NCBI RefSeq assembly: GCF_002382885.1 | Contig: NZ_NWVL01000018.1 | Span: 48,435 to 112,434, forward strand | Source of the DNA: Streptomyces sp. WZ.A104 | GTDB lineage: Bacteria; Actinomycetota; Actinomycetes; Streptomycetales; Streptomycetaceae | Direction of reading: 5' to 3' | DNA length: 64,000 nucleotides | Shown here: piece after piece, positions 52,411-60,180 of the stretch | Position numbering within the stretch: position 1 is the first letter of the stretch | How the letters are laid out: each line of letters opens with the position of its first letter | Notes under the pieces: generated by a model | Database searches by the model: none | The model's input: only the letters and a program-made list of their open reading frames with translations | What the model was told of the DNA's origin: nothing | Program-made: the position numbers and the translations under genes

Positions 52411-53031
52411 GTGGAACTGGCCTCTTACTCGGACTATGCCGTGCGCCTGGTCAACACCGAAGAGCCGGCCCGCAACAAGGACACGCTCACCTCCGTCGAG
52501 GCGGTCCGGGAGCTGTTCGGTGACAGCCGGCAGGCGGCACGGCGGGCGACGGACTCGGACGTGACCCGGTTCCGTTCCGTACGGGCACGGCTGCGCGCGG
52601 TCTTCGAGGCGGCCGACGACGGCGAGGAGACGCTCGCGGTCGACCTGCTCAACTCGTTGCTGCTGGACTTCCCGGTGAGCCCGCAGATCTCCGGGCACGA
52701 CTTCCGGGACGAGGACGGCAGGCCGGACTGGCACATGCACCTGGCCGACCACCCGTCGAACGCGACCGCCGGATACGCGGCCATCGCGGCGATGGGCCTC
52801 GCCTTCCACCTCACCGGGCACGGGGTGGACCGGCTCGGCCTGTGCGAGGCGCTCCCCTGCCGCAACGCCTACCTGGACACCTCCACCAACCGGTCCCGGC
52901 GCTACTGCTCGGACCGCTGCGCGACCCGGGCGAACGTGGCCGCCTACCGCGCCCGCAAGCGCGAGGAGGCGGAGCGCACCGGCCGCAGCGCGGAGAGCGC
53001 CCAGCCCACCACCGCGGTCACCGACCGCTGA
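52411..53031 (+). CDS. CGNR-type zinc-finger transcriptional regulator
   Basis: 206 residues. The N-terminal ABATE-like helical domain (about 1-145) would sense a ligand. The C-terminal zinc finger (about 150-192) has LCEALPCRNAYLDTSTNRSRRYC and the following SDRCATRANVAAYRARK, the position normally reading CGNR. The CATR variant keeps the Cys but changes the signature. GTG start, with AAGGA upstream. Divergent from the methyltransferase. Its last 88 bases overlap the 3' end of sodX on the opposite strand. Confidence 0.85.
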   Translation: MELASYSDYAVRLVNTEEPARNKDTLTSVEAVRELFGDSRQAARRATDSDVTRFRSVRARLRAVFEAADDGEETLAVDLLNSLLLDFPVSPQISGHDFRDEDGRPDWHMHLADHPSNATAGYAAIAAMGLAFHLTGHGVDRLGLCEALPCRNAYLDTSTNRSRRYCSDRCATRANVAAYRARKREEAERTGRSAESAQPTTAVTDR

Positions 53032-53435
53032 CCCTTCGTCAGGGGCCGGTAGCGGGCCCGCACCCGGGCGAGGACCAGCTCCGCGGGAACGACCCCGTAA
53101 TCCGTGCTGTCCCCGCCCGCGAAGGTGTTGTCGCCGCGCACCCACCAGCCGCCGGGCCGCCGCTCGGTGGCGCGCTTGACCACGAGCAGGTCCTGCTGGA
53201 AGGGGTGCCGCAGGATCACCACGTCACCCGGGCGCACGGGCACCCCGTACTGCACCAGCAGCAGGTCCCCGTGGTAGAGCGTGGGAACCATCGAGGGCCC
53301 CGTCACCTCCACCACCCGCAACGGCCGCCGCCCGGCCCGCCCGCCTCCGGACACCCGTCCCCGCTCCGGCACCTCTGCCACCTCCCGGTCCTCCTCCGGC
53401 ACACCGTCCCGCGTACCGCGTTCCGCTCCGTACAT
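52944..53435 (-). CDS. sodX: SodX, nickel superoxide dismutase maturation protease
   Basis: About 163 residues of the S24/S26 signal-peptidase-like SodX family: VVEVTGPSMVPTLYHGDLLLV with the nucleophile Ser and LVVKRATERRPGGWWVRGDN with the general-base Lys. It cleaves the propeptide of SodN to free His1 that binds nickel. Start ATG 53435 is uncertain; the N-terminal 30 residues are Arg/Glu-rich and may lie upstream of the true start. About 28 residues at the C-terminus extend beyond the family core and overlap the CGNR gene. Divergent from sodN, 121 bases away. Confidence 0.85.
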   Translation of the reverse strand: MYGAERGTRDGVPEEDREVAEVPERGRVSGGGRAGRRPLRVVEVTGPSMVPTLYHGDLLLVQYGVPVRPGDVVILRHPFQQDLLVVKRATERRPGGWWVRGDNTFAGGDSTDYGVVPAELVLARVRARYRPLTKGQRSVTAVVGWALSALRPVRSASSRLRAR

Positions 53436-53556
53436 TCGGCCGACGGCCCGGTTCCCGCCCCGGACTTTTGACCTAAGCCCCTGGGGCAGCCACGGAAAGC
53501 GGCGCTCCACGGAGTAATGTCCCACCTGAGAAGACGATCACGAGGAGGACAGCTCC

Positions 53557-53952
53557 ATGCTTTCCCGCCTGTTTGCCCCCAAGGTGAAGGTCAGCGCCCA
53601 CTGCGACCTGCCCTGCGGCGTGTACGACCCGGCCCAGGCCCGCATCGAGGCCGAGTCGGTCAAGGCCGTCCAGGAGAAGTACCAGGCCAACGAGGACGCG
53701 GACTTCCGCACCCGCGCGGTCCTGATCAAGGAGCAGCGCGCCGAGCTCGCGAAGCACCACGTCTCGGTGCTCTGGAGCGACTACTTCAAGCCCCCGCACT
53801 TCGAGAAGTTCCCGGAGCTGCACCAGCTGATCAACGACACCCTGAAGGCGCTCTCCGCGGCGAAGGGCTCGAACGACCCGAAGACGGGTCAGAAGGCTCT
53901 GGACCTGATCGCCGAGGTCGACAGGATCTTCTGGGAGACCAAGAAGGCTTGA
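53557..53952 (+). CDS. sodN: Nickel superoxide dismutase
   Basis: 131-residue precursor. A 14-residue propeptide (MLSRLFAPKVKVSA) precedes the mature N-terminus HCDLPCGVYDPAQ, whose His1, Cys2 and Cys6 bind nickel. The remaining helical bundle (RIEAESVKAVQEKYQAN, ELAKHHVSVLWSDYF) gives the hexameric enzyme that dismutates superoxide. ATG follows GAGGAGGACAG. Maturation requires SodX, encoded divergently. In Streptomyces sodN is raised by nickel, reciprocally to iron SodF. Two hairpins follow the stop. Confidence 0.97.
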   Translation: MLSRLFAPKVKVSAHCDLPCGVYDPAQARIEAESVKAVQEKYQANEDADFRTRAVLIKEQRAELAKHHVSVLWSDYFKPPHFEKFPELHQLINDTLKALSAAKGSNDPKTGQKALDLIAEVDRIFWETKKA

Positions 53953-53958
53953 TCTACG

Positions 53959-54002
53959 GATAGGCCGTCTGACCTGCTGTTTCACTGGCCAGACGGCCTA
54001 TC
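53959..54002 (+). terminator. Hairpin 1 in the sodN 3' region
   Basis: Perfect 13-bp arms, 53959-53971 against 53990-54002 (GATAGGCCGTCTG/CAGACGGCCTATC), seven bases past the sodN stop. Confidence 0.85.
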
Positions 54003-54005
54003 GAC

Positions 54006-54059
54006 CCGCACCCGGTCCGCAGGCCGCCGAGAACGGCGTCCCTCACGGACCGGGTGCGG
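54006..54059. terminator. Hairpin 2 in the sodN 3' region
   Basis: Perfect 14-bp arms, 54006-54019 against 54046-54059 (CCGCACCCGGTCCG/CGGACCGGGTGCGG), followed by TCTTCTTCTC. It probably terminates both sodN and the convergent membrane-protein gene. Confidence 0.8.
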
Positions 54060-54131
54060 TCTTCTTCTCCCGGCCAGAGGTGCGCGTAGATCCGTAGGGA
54101 AGAAGCGCGCGGACGCCGGACTCCGATCCGT

Positions 54132-54557
54132 TCACGCGGAGACCCGCTCCTTCCTGTGGAAGATCGCAGAAGCGATCCGGAACAGAGCAAGGGCGAGAGC
54201 GCTGACGCTGAGGACAGCGAGAACGATGATCGTCGGGTTCACCCATGCGGGCACGAGACTGACGTGCTCGTTGCATGCGTTGGCCAGCGGGAAGAAGGAG
54301 CTGCCGTCCGCTCCCGTGCGGTCACGCCATGCCTGGTCGTAGTTGGTGTTGTGGGTGAACTCGCACGCTTCACGAACGTCCAGCCCTCCTGCGAAGACGC
54401 CGAACCCCCACACCACGGCCGTGAAGCCGCCGGCGGTCAGGGCGGCACCGACGAGCGCGATGGGCCGCTTGTGCCACTGTCGTCCAACGCCGCGAACCAG
54501 CATCAGCAACCCTGCCGGGATGGACAGGACGAGTGCCGCGAAGACGAGGTTGAACAT
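54132..54557 (-). CDS. Small membrane protein, unknown function
   Basis: 141 residues with three hydrophobic segments: LVFAALVLSIPAGLLMLV (about 3-20), the stretch ALVGAALTAGGFTAVVWGFGVFAGG (about 31-55) and TIIVLAVLSVSALALALF (about 110-127). Between the last two is a polar loop with two Cys residues (EACEFTH and NACNEH) that could pair outside the membrane. ATG 54557 is preferred over an upstream start 53 codons earlier, as the extension looks non-coding. GC content is lower than flanking genes, suggesting transfer. It heads a mobile-element scar. No family recognised. Confidence 0.6.
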   Translation of the reverse strand: MFNLVFAALVLSIPAGLLMLVRGVGRQWHKRPIALVGAALTAGGFTAVVWGFGVFAGGLDVREACEFTHNTNYDQAWRDRTGADGSSFFPLANACNEHVSLVPAWVNPTIIVLAVLSVSALALALFRIASAIFHRKERVSA

Positions 54558-54791
54558 TGGTCCCGTGCTTTCATGAAGTGGGCTGTCCGACGAGTGGCCA
54601 AGTAGGCGAAGCGCCTCTGACCAGCAAGAACGAGGACTAGCGAGGCCCCTGCTCCTGTCGCCGTCGGAGGCACTTCCCAGGCGAAGAAGCGTATCGGGCG
54701 CTCTCCCCGCGTCCATGTTCAGGGCAACGGCCGGGCGGTGGTCGCCTCCGGCCGGTGCTGTGCTCCTGGTTGGTCGAGACCGCTCGCAAAG

Positions 54792-54910
54792 CCGGTCGCC
54801 TCCGACCCGGCGGTCTCCCGTCTCATCGGCACCTTCGCGGCGGCCGGGCGAAGGCCCCGCACGCGATCCGGGCCGCGCGGGCCGGCATGCGCGAGTTCGG
54901 GCTCCGGCAC
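54792..54910 (+). mobile_element. IS1380-type transposase relic
   Basis: One frame reads PVASDPAVSRLIGTFAAAG (54792-54848), close to the GPVASDPTVSRLI segment typical of IS1380 family transposases. After a frameshift near 54850 another frame reads KAPHAIRAARAGMREFGLRH (54851-54910), matching the next segment (A-L-R-A-I-R-x-A-R-A). No inverted repeats or full transposase remain. Confidence 0.6.
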
Positions 54911-55002
54911 AGCTTCTGTGAAGCCGTCACGCCCAGTGGTCCGCCGCCCGCGGATATTCGGGGCAGCGGAGCGCCGGGGCTCGTATGATCCCTGGCAGGG
55001 AT

Positions 55003-55076
55003 GGGGCTCGTAGCGCAGTGGTTGTCGCGCCTTCACCGCATGTGGGAGGACGCCGGTTCGAATCCGGCCAGCCTCA
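55003..55076 (+). tRNA. tRNA-like sequence, probably degenerate
   Basis: 74 bases fold as a tRNA: acceptor GGGGCTC/CAGCCTC (one G-U, one C-C mismatch), D arm GCGC/GCGC with a 10-base loop, T arm GCCGG-TTCGAAT-CCGGC intact. The anticodon arm (55030-55049) pairs only with a bulge and no U33 can be placed before a triplet, so no anticodon can be assigned. CCA is not encoded (TCC follows). Probably a tRNA pseudogene, possibly marking an integration site. Confidence 0.45.
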
Positions 55077-55190
55077 TCCTGCCTCTTCTGCGACAGCTTT
55101 CTTCGACGTCTGGAAGCATCCCGGCCGTTGCCCGGAGTGCTCAGTCACAGACGTCGCGCCAGATCCCGAACTCGTGAACGAAGAGCCGGG

Positions 55191-55487
55191 TCAGGCGTTC
55201 TGCTTCCGCGGGTGCAGGTCGACCGCGATGTGCGGTTCCAGCGAACACAGGAAGTCCGAGGCGTCGAAGATCTCGCCTGCGGAGGCGACACCGGCCGACT
55301 TGGTGCGTCCGGCCAGGACGCGTTCGAGAGCCTCGGCGACGAGGGGCGCGGTGACGGCGTAGATGTCCCGGCCGCCCGCCGTGGCCCGGCGTTCGGCTTC
55401 GCCGGAGCGGACGACGACGTCGACGAGGAAGGCCTGGTCCGAGCGCCCGCTCTCGTCGGCGGCGGTCGGGATGGGCACCGCCACGAC
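55191..55487 (-). pseudogene. C-terminal relic of a saccharopine-dehydrogenase-like (trans-acting enoyl reductase type) gene
   Basis: About 98 codons on the reverse strand read VVAVPIPTAADESGRSDQAF...GRDIYAVTAPLVAEALERVL...VASAGEIFDASDFLCSLEPH, the C-terminal domain of NAD(P)-binding saccharopine-dehydrogenase-like proteins. The N-terminal Rossmann domain is missing; upstream sequence switches to unrelated relics at 55465-55573. A truncated gene, not expected to be functional. Confidence 0.65.
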
Positions 55488-55573
55488 CCTGCACCGCCAC
55501 GACCCTGCGCCGCCATTTCCACCGCGGCGTCGGCGTCCCGCCCGACACCTACCGCCGCACCCTTCGGCCCTGA
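55465..55573 (+). pseudogene. AraC family regulator C-terminal relic with 16-bp duplication
   Basis: Reads VGMGTATTL (55465-55491), then after a perfect 16-bp tandem duplication (ACCGCCACGACCCTGC at 55477-55492 and 55493-55508) TATTLRRHFHRGVGVPPDTY (55493-55552) to a stop at 55571-55573. This is the end of the second HTH of GlxA/AraC-type regulators. The duplication shifts the frame. The N-terminal domain is absent. Confidence 0.6.
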
Positions 55574-55603
55574 GGGCGTAGTTCCGGGGCCGTTCCGGCC
55601 GGG

Positions 55604-55663
55604 GGCGCCGTCGCCGTGCTGGACACGTTCGGCGTCGGTCGGGCGCATGTGGTGGGGATGTCG
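55604..55663 (+). pseudogene. Alpha/beta hydrolase nucleophile-elbow relic
   Basis: Twenty codons read GAVAVLDTFGVGRAHVVGMS, the strand-helix leading to the nucleophile elbow of alpha/beta hydrolases, after which similarity ends. No start or catalytic His/Asp remain nearby. Bases 55664-55890 show no recognisable gene. Confidence 0.5.
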
Positions 55664-55930
55664 GCGCCCTCCCCCGCCGGGTGCACACCCCGCTCGCCGC
55701 CGCGATCCTGGAGCACACCTCCCGAAGCCGACCCCGCCGCGCCCGCGCCACGCGGAACGGCCCCGCCGTGCCATGGCGGAACGGGAGCTGACCCCACTAC
55801 GCCCGCCCCGCGTCATACCTGAGAGCTACGCCGAAGATCCACTCCACAGCGGGACTTCAACTACCGCACCCCGCCCATAACTTCTGTACCGGAATCACAC
55901 AATGTCCCTGGTACGGAAGGACCTCGCCCC

Positions 55931-56899
55931 ATGGCGGACCGCCCGCGCAGACCCCGTCTGCGCCGCACCCTGCTCGCCGCACTGGTCACCTTCGCGGTGG
56001 CCGTACCGGTCTCCGGTGCGGCCCGGCCCGCCGCCGTGCCCGCCCCCGCGCCGACCGCGCTCGGGCCGTTGCGGGACGCGGGCCCGGCGGCGCTGGCGGA
56101 GCGGTACGCGGTCGGACGGCAGGACATCCTGGCCGCCGAGCGGGCGGCGGTGGGGCACGGCGACCTGAAGCGGGCGGCCACCCTGCGCGCGATGGCCTCG
56201 CCGGGGCGGCAGTTCCTCTCGTTCGACGGGCGCGACGGGGGGCGGAGCGTGGAGGTCGTCGGGGAGCTGGCCGCGGCTCGGCGCGTCGCCGTGCTGGTGC
56301 CGGGAGCGGGCGTCAGTCTCGACGCGTACGGGCGGCTGCGGCGCGGGGCGGTGGCGCTCCAGCGGGAGTTGGGGGACGGCGGGGCGGTCCTCGCCTGGCT
56401 GGGGTACCGCACGCCCGCCACCGTTAGCCCCGCCTCGGTGACCGACGGGCGGGCCGCCGAGGCCGCGCCGGGGCTGCGGGCGCTGGTGGACCGGCTGGCC
56501 GCGGTGCTGCCGGGTGCCCGGATCACGCTGCTCTGTCACTCCTACGGTTCGGTGGTCTGCGCCCGGGCCGCCTCGGGCACGGCCGCCGATGCCCTGGTGC
56601 TGTACGGCAGCCCCGGGGTCGGGAGCGAGGACGCGGACTCCCTGGGCACCGGTGCTCGGGTGTGGGCGGGGCGGGGCGGCGCCGACTGGATCGCCCGGGT
56701 GCCCCATGTGCGGGTGCGGGTGCCGTTCGTCGGGGCGGTGGGGTTCGGGACCGATCCGGTGGCGGAACGGTTCGGGGCGGAGGTGTTCGACGCGGGCGGC
56801 GGGGGCCACAGCGACTATCTGCTGCCCGGGTCGCGGGCCCTGACGAACCTCGGCAGGATCGTCTCCGGCCGCGCCCCGCTGGAGGCCCCCGATGCGTGA
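55931..56899 (+). CDS. Secreted alpha/beta hydrolase (DUF1023-like)
   Basis: 322 residues. Arg-rich N-terminus and hydrophobic core (TLLAALVTFAVAVPVSG) form a signal peptide. The hydrolase core has VAVLVPGAGVSLDAYG, the nucleophile Ser in LLCHSYGSVV, and a candidate His in GGGGHSDYLL near residue 295. The fold matches the DUF1023 family of actinobacterial esterase-like enzymes. GAAGGA precedes the ATG. Its end overlaps the acyltransferase gene by eight bases, so the pair is co-expressed. Substrate unknown, probably an envelope ester. Confidence 0.85.
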   Translation: MADRPRRPRLRRTLLAALVTFAVAVPVSGAARPAAVPAPAPTALGPLRDAGPAALAERYAVGRQDILAAERAAVGHGDLKRAATLRAMASPGRQFLSFDGRDGGRSVEVVGELAAARRVAVLVPGAGVSLDAYGRLRRGAVALQRELGDGGAVLAWLGYRTPATVSPASVTDGRAAEAAPGLRALVDRLAAVLPGARITLLCHSYGSVVCARAASGTAADALVLYGSPGVGSEDADSLGTGARVWAGRGGADWIARVPHVRVRVPFVGAVGFGTDPVAERFGAEVFDAGGGGHSDYLLPGSRALTNLGRIVSGRAPLEAPDA

Positions 56900-58076
56900 G
56901 GCGGTGCGTCGGCTCGTCGCGCGGGTCGACGCCGCCACTCCGCCCGGCCGGGACCGCGGGATCGACGCCCTGCGGGCACTGGCCGTCCTCGGTGTGGTGG
57001 GCGGGCACTGGCTGGTGACCGCGCTGGTCGCCGACAGCGGTACCGTACGCGGCGCGAGCCCGCTGACTCATCTGCCGCAGCTCGTCCCGGTCTCCTGGGT
57101 GTTCCAGACCCTCGCCGTGTTCTTCCTGGTGGGCGGGCAGGTGGCGGCCGGGAGTTGGGCCTCGGCCCAGGAGCGGGGTGTGCCGTACGGGCGGTGGGTC
57201 GGCGGCCGTCTGGTGCGGCTGTTCCGGCCGGTGGCGGCGGTGCTGGTGGTGTGGTCCCTCGCGGCGGGCGCGATGCTCGCCTCGGGGGTCGGTGAGCCCA
57301 CCGTGCTGGCGCTGGCCAAGCTGGTCTGGTCGCCGCTGTGGTTCCTGCTGGTATTCGCCGCCCTGACCGCGCTGACCCCGCTGGTGGCGCGGCTGCACCC
57401 GGCGTGGCCGCTCGCGGTGGTGCTCCACGTCGACCTCGTACGCCTCGGGCTCGGCGGGCCGCGGGAGCTGGGATGGGTCAACGTGGTGGCGGGCTGGCTG
57501 GTGCCGTACTGCCTGGGGGCGCTGGTGGCGCGGGGCGGACTGCGCGGCCTGACGAGCCGTTGGGCGCTGCTGCTCGGCGGGGCGGCGGCGGCCGCGGTCC
57601 TCGTCCGGTGGGCGGGCTACCCGGCCTCCATGGTCGGGGTGCCCGGCGGCGCGCTCTCCAATCTGGACCCGCCGAGCCTCGCCGCCGTCACCTTCGGCCT
57701 CGCCCAGTGCGGGGCGGCCGTGCTGCTGCTCGGGCCGCTGCGCCGGGCTCTGCGCAGGCCCCCGGTCTGGGCCGCGGTGGCGGTGGTGAACCTGTCGGCG
57801 ATGACCGTCTTCCTCTGGCACCAGACCGCGATGATCGTCGTCACTGCGAGCGCGCTGCTGGCCGCCGGTGAGCCGCTGCCGGGGCTGCACACCGTGCCCG
57901 ACGGCACCGGCTGGGTGCTCGCCCGGCTGCTCTGGCTGCCGGTGTTCGCGCTGGCGCTGCTGGTGTGCTGGGCGGCGTTCCGGGGTTACGAACAGGTCGG
58001 GCGGCGTACGGGCGGGGGCTCCCTCCTCGTACGGGAGTCCTGCCCCGGGCGGAAGGCGGAGGTGCGTCGTGCCTAG
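56892..58076 (+). CDS. Membrane acyltransferase (family 3)
   Basis: 394 residues with about ten membrane segments, an acyltransferase-3 type protein. It begins RGIDALRALAVLGVVGGHWLV with the membrane-embedded His, includes GGRLVRLFRPV and AVVNLSAMTVFLWHQTAM, and ends in a basic tail. Such proteins acylate cell-surface sugars or antibiotics using acyl-CoA. It follows the hydrolase and overlaps the kinase start by eight bases, so the three-gene order hydrolase-acyltransferase-kinase suggests envelope modification under the two-component system. Confidence 0.85.
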   Translation: MREAVRRLVARVDAATPPGRDRGIDALRALAVLGVVGGHWLVTALVADSGTVRGASPLTHLPQLVPVSWVFQTLAVFFLVGGQVAAGSWASAQERGVPYGRWVGGRLVRLFRPVAAVLVVWSLAAGAMLASGVGEPTVLALAKLVWSPLWFLLVFAALTALTPLVARLHPAWPLAVVLHVDLVRLGLGGPRELGWVNVVAGWLVPYCLGALVARGGLRGLTSRWALLLGGAAAAAVLVRWAGYPASMVGVPGGALSNLDPPSLAAVTFGLAQCGAAVLLLGPLRRALRRPPVWAAVAVVNLSAMTVFLWHQTAMIVVTASALLAAGEPLPGLHTVPDGTGWVLARLLWLPVFALALLVCWAAFRGYEQVGRRTGGGSLLVRESCPGRKAEVRRA

Positions 58077-59466
58077 TCTGAGGGCTAGTGGAGCCGAGGG
58101 GGCGGTGGGGGCGGTGACGTCATCGGGGGCGGTGCGCCTGCGGGCTGCGGTGCGCCGGGCGCCGCGCGCCCTGTACGAGGACCTGTGGGCTGCGCCCGCC
58201 GACCGGGTGCCGCGCATGGGAGAGCCCGGATCGCCGGTGTGGCGGCCGGTGTTCCTGGTACTGCTGGTGATCGTCGCGGTCTGCGTCACGGTGATCCGTA
58301 CCGTCGAACTCACCCCGCACGGTGCCGCGGTCAGCGCCTTGGCGGTGCTGGTGGCCGCCGCACAGTCCGCGGCGCTGGTGGCCGGAATGATCCGTCCGGT
58401 GGGTGCCTGGTGGGCGGCGACCGCGCTGGCGGTCGTGGCGGTGCTGGTCACCGTGGCCGCCGCTCCTCCGGACCACCTGTACCCCTGGCTCAAGGGGCTC
58501 CCCGTGAATCCCGCGGCCCTGTATCCCACCCCCTTCGCAGCAGCGGCGCTACAGGGCGGCGCCCTGTTCCTGCTGGCGCTGCGGGTCCGGCCCCGCCGCG
58601 CGGTGGCGGCGCTGGCCCTCTCGCTGGCGACGGCGCTGTTCGTCGCCCTGCGCACGCCGCCGCTGCCGCATGTGAGCCCGGCCGCGGCCGCGCTCGTGTG
58701 CACCACCGCCCTGGTCCTCGGCACCGCACTGCGCAGCCTGCGCCTGGCCCGTAAGGACCTCGTCGTCCAGGCCGAGCTGACCGCCGAGGAGCGGGCCCGG
58801 CGCACCCTCCTGGAGGAGCGCAACCGGATCGCCCGCGAGCTGCACGACGTGGTCGCCCACCACATGTCGGTGATCTCCATCCAGGCGCAGGTCGCCCCGC
58901 ATCTGGTGGAGGACCCGTCCGACGAGCTCAAGGAGAACCTCACCGGCATCCGTGAGAACGCCCTCGAAGCCCTCACCGAGCTGCGCCGGGTGCTGGGCGT
59001 CCTGCGCTCGGAGGACGCCCCCGCGCGCGACGCCTCCCGGCACGCCCCGCAGCCGGGCCTCGACGGGCTCGACGGCCTCCTCGCCACCGTGCGCTCCACC
59101 GGTCTGGCCGTCACCCTCACCACCACCGGCGAACCCCGCCCCCTCCCTCCCGGCGTCGAGCTGTCCGCGTACCGCATCGTGCAGGAGGCCCTGAGCAACG
59201 TGATGCGTCACGCGCCCGGGGCGAGCGCCCGGGTGGAGATCGGCCACCGCACGACCGGGCTGACCGTACGGGTCACCAACACCCCGCCGGACCGCCCGGC
59301 CGCCCCCTCGCCCGGCACCCGCCACGGTCTGCTCGGGATGCGCGAGCGCACCGCGATGCTCGGCGGCGACCTGGCCACCGGGCCCGCACCCGACGGGGGT
59401 TGGGAAGTCACCGCGGTCCTGCCCACCGCCCCCACCACGACCGCCACCACCGAGGACGCCCCATGA
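58069..59466 (+). CDS. NarL-type (HisKA_3) sensor histidine kinase
   Basis: 465 residues. Five or so hydrophobic segments in the N-terminal half (about 50-220) form a membrane sensor with little outside domain. The HisKA_3 domain has ERNRIARELHDVVAHHMSVI with His259. The ATPase domain includes LSAYRIVQEALSNVMRHAPG, and the G1/G2 region GTRHGLLGMRERTAMLGG. GTG start, GGAGG seven bases upstream. Overlaps the regulator start (ATGA). Pairs with the LuxR-type regulator that follows. Confidence 0.9.
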   Translation: MPSLRASGAEGAVGAVTSSGAVRLRAAVRRAPRALYEDLWAAPADRVPRMGEPGSPVWRPVFLVLLVIVAVCVTVIRTVELTPHGAAVSALAVLVAAAQSAALVAGMIRPVGAWWAATALAVVAVLVTVAAAPPDHLYPWLKGLPVNPAALYPTPFAAAALQGGALFLLALRVRPRRAVAALALSLATALFVALRTPPLPHVSPAAAALVCTTALVLGTALRSLRLARKDLVVQAELTAEERARRTLLEERNRIARELHDVVAHHMSVISIQAQVAPHLVEDPSDELKENLTGIRENALEALTELRRVLGVLRSEDAPARDASRHAPQPGLDGLDGLLATVRSTGLAVTLTTTGEPRPLPPGVELSAYRIVQEALSNVMRHAPGASARVEIGHRTTGLTVRVTNTPPDRPAAPSPGTRHGLLGMRERTAMLGGDLATGPAPDGGWEVTAVLPTAPTTTATTEDAP

Positions 59467-60137
59467 CGACGCCCATCCGTGCCGTGATCGCCGACGACCA
59501 GGTGATGGTCCGCCAGGGCTTCACGGTGCTGCTCGACGCCGAGCCGGACATCGAGGTCGTCGGCCAGGCCGTCAACGGTCTGGACGCCGTGGCCAAGGTC
59601 GCCGAACTCGCCCCGGACGTCGTCCTGATGGACATCCGGATGCCGGAGCTGGGCGGCATCGAGGCGACCCGGCGGATCACCGCCGCCGAGGGCTCGACGG
59701 TGAAGGTGCTCGTCCTGACGACCTTCGATCTCGACGAGTACGTGTACGAGGCGCTGCGCGCGGGCGCCTCCGGCTTCCTGCTCAAGGACGCCTCCGCCGA
59801 CGAACTCGCCCAGGCCGTACGGGTGGTGGCGGCCGGCGACGCCCTGCTCTCGCCGAACATCACCAAGCGGCTGATCGTGGAGTTCTCCCGGACGGCGGAG
59901 GCCCCGCGCCCGCCGCTCAAGGCGCGCATCGGGGATCTGACGGAGCGCGAGACGGAGGTACTGGCGCTGATCGCGGGCGGCCTGTCGAACGCCGAGATAG
60001 CCCGGGAGCTGACCGTCGCCGAGCAGACGGTGAAGACCCATGTGGGCCGCATCCTGGTCAAGTTGGGCGTCCGCGACCGGACCCAGGCGGCGGTGTTCGC
60101 GTACGAGTCGGGGCTGGTGCGCCCGTCCGGCCGCTGA
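59463..60137 (+). CDS. NarL/LuxR-family response regulator
   Basis: 224 residues. Receiver domain: VIADDQVMVRQGF, phosphorylation Asp57 (VVLMDIRMP), LTTFDLDEYV and Lys in FLLKDAS. The C-terminal LuxR helix-turn-helix (about 158-215) carries LTERETEVLALIAGGLSNAEIAREL and VAEQTVKTHVGRIL. Partner of the upstream kinase, four-base overlap. Probably controls its own operon and the acyltransferase/hydrolase pair. Confidence 0.93.
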   Translation: MTTPIRAVIADDQVMVRQGFTVLLDAEPDIEVVGQAVNGLDAVAKVAELAPDVVLMDIRMPELGGIEATRRITAAEGSTVKVLVLTTFDLDEYVYEALRAGASGFLLKDASADELAQAVRVVAAGDALLSPNITKRLIVEFSRTAEAPRPPLKARIGDLTERETEVLALIAGGLSNAEIARELTVAEQTVKTHVGRILVKLGVRDRTQAAVFAYESGLVRPSGR

Positions 60138-60180
60138 CCACTCGGGGCCGGCGCGCGGCCCGTTTCATAGGATCGCCTCC

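Noticed and set aside
54558..54716. 53-residue N-terminal extension of the small membrane protein
   Set aside because: The extension lacks coding character and would precede the first hydrophobic segment with no ribosome site.
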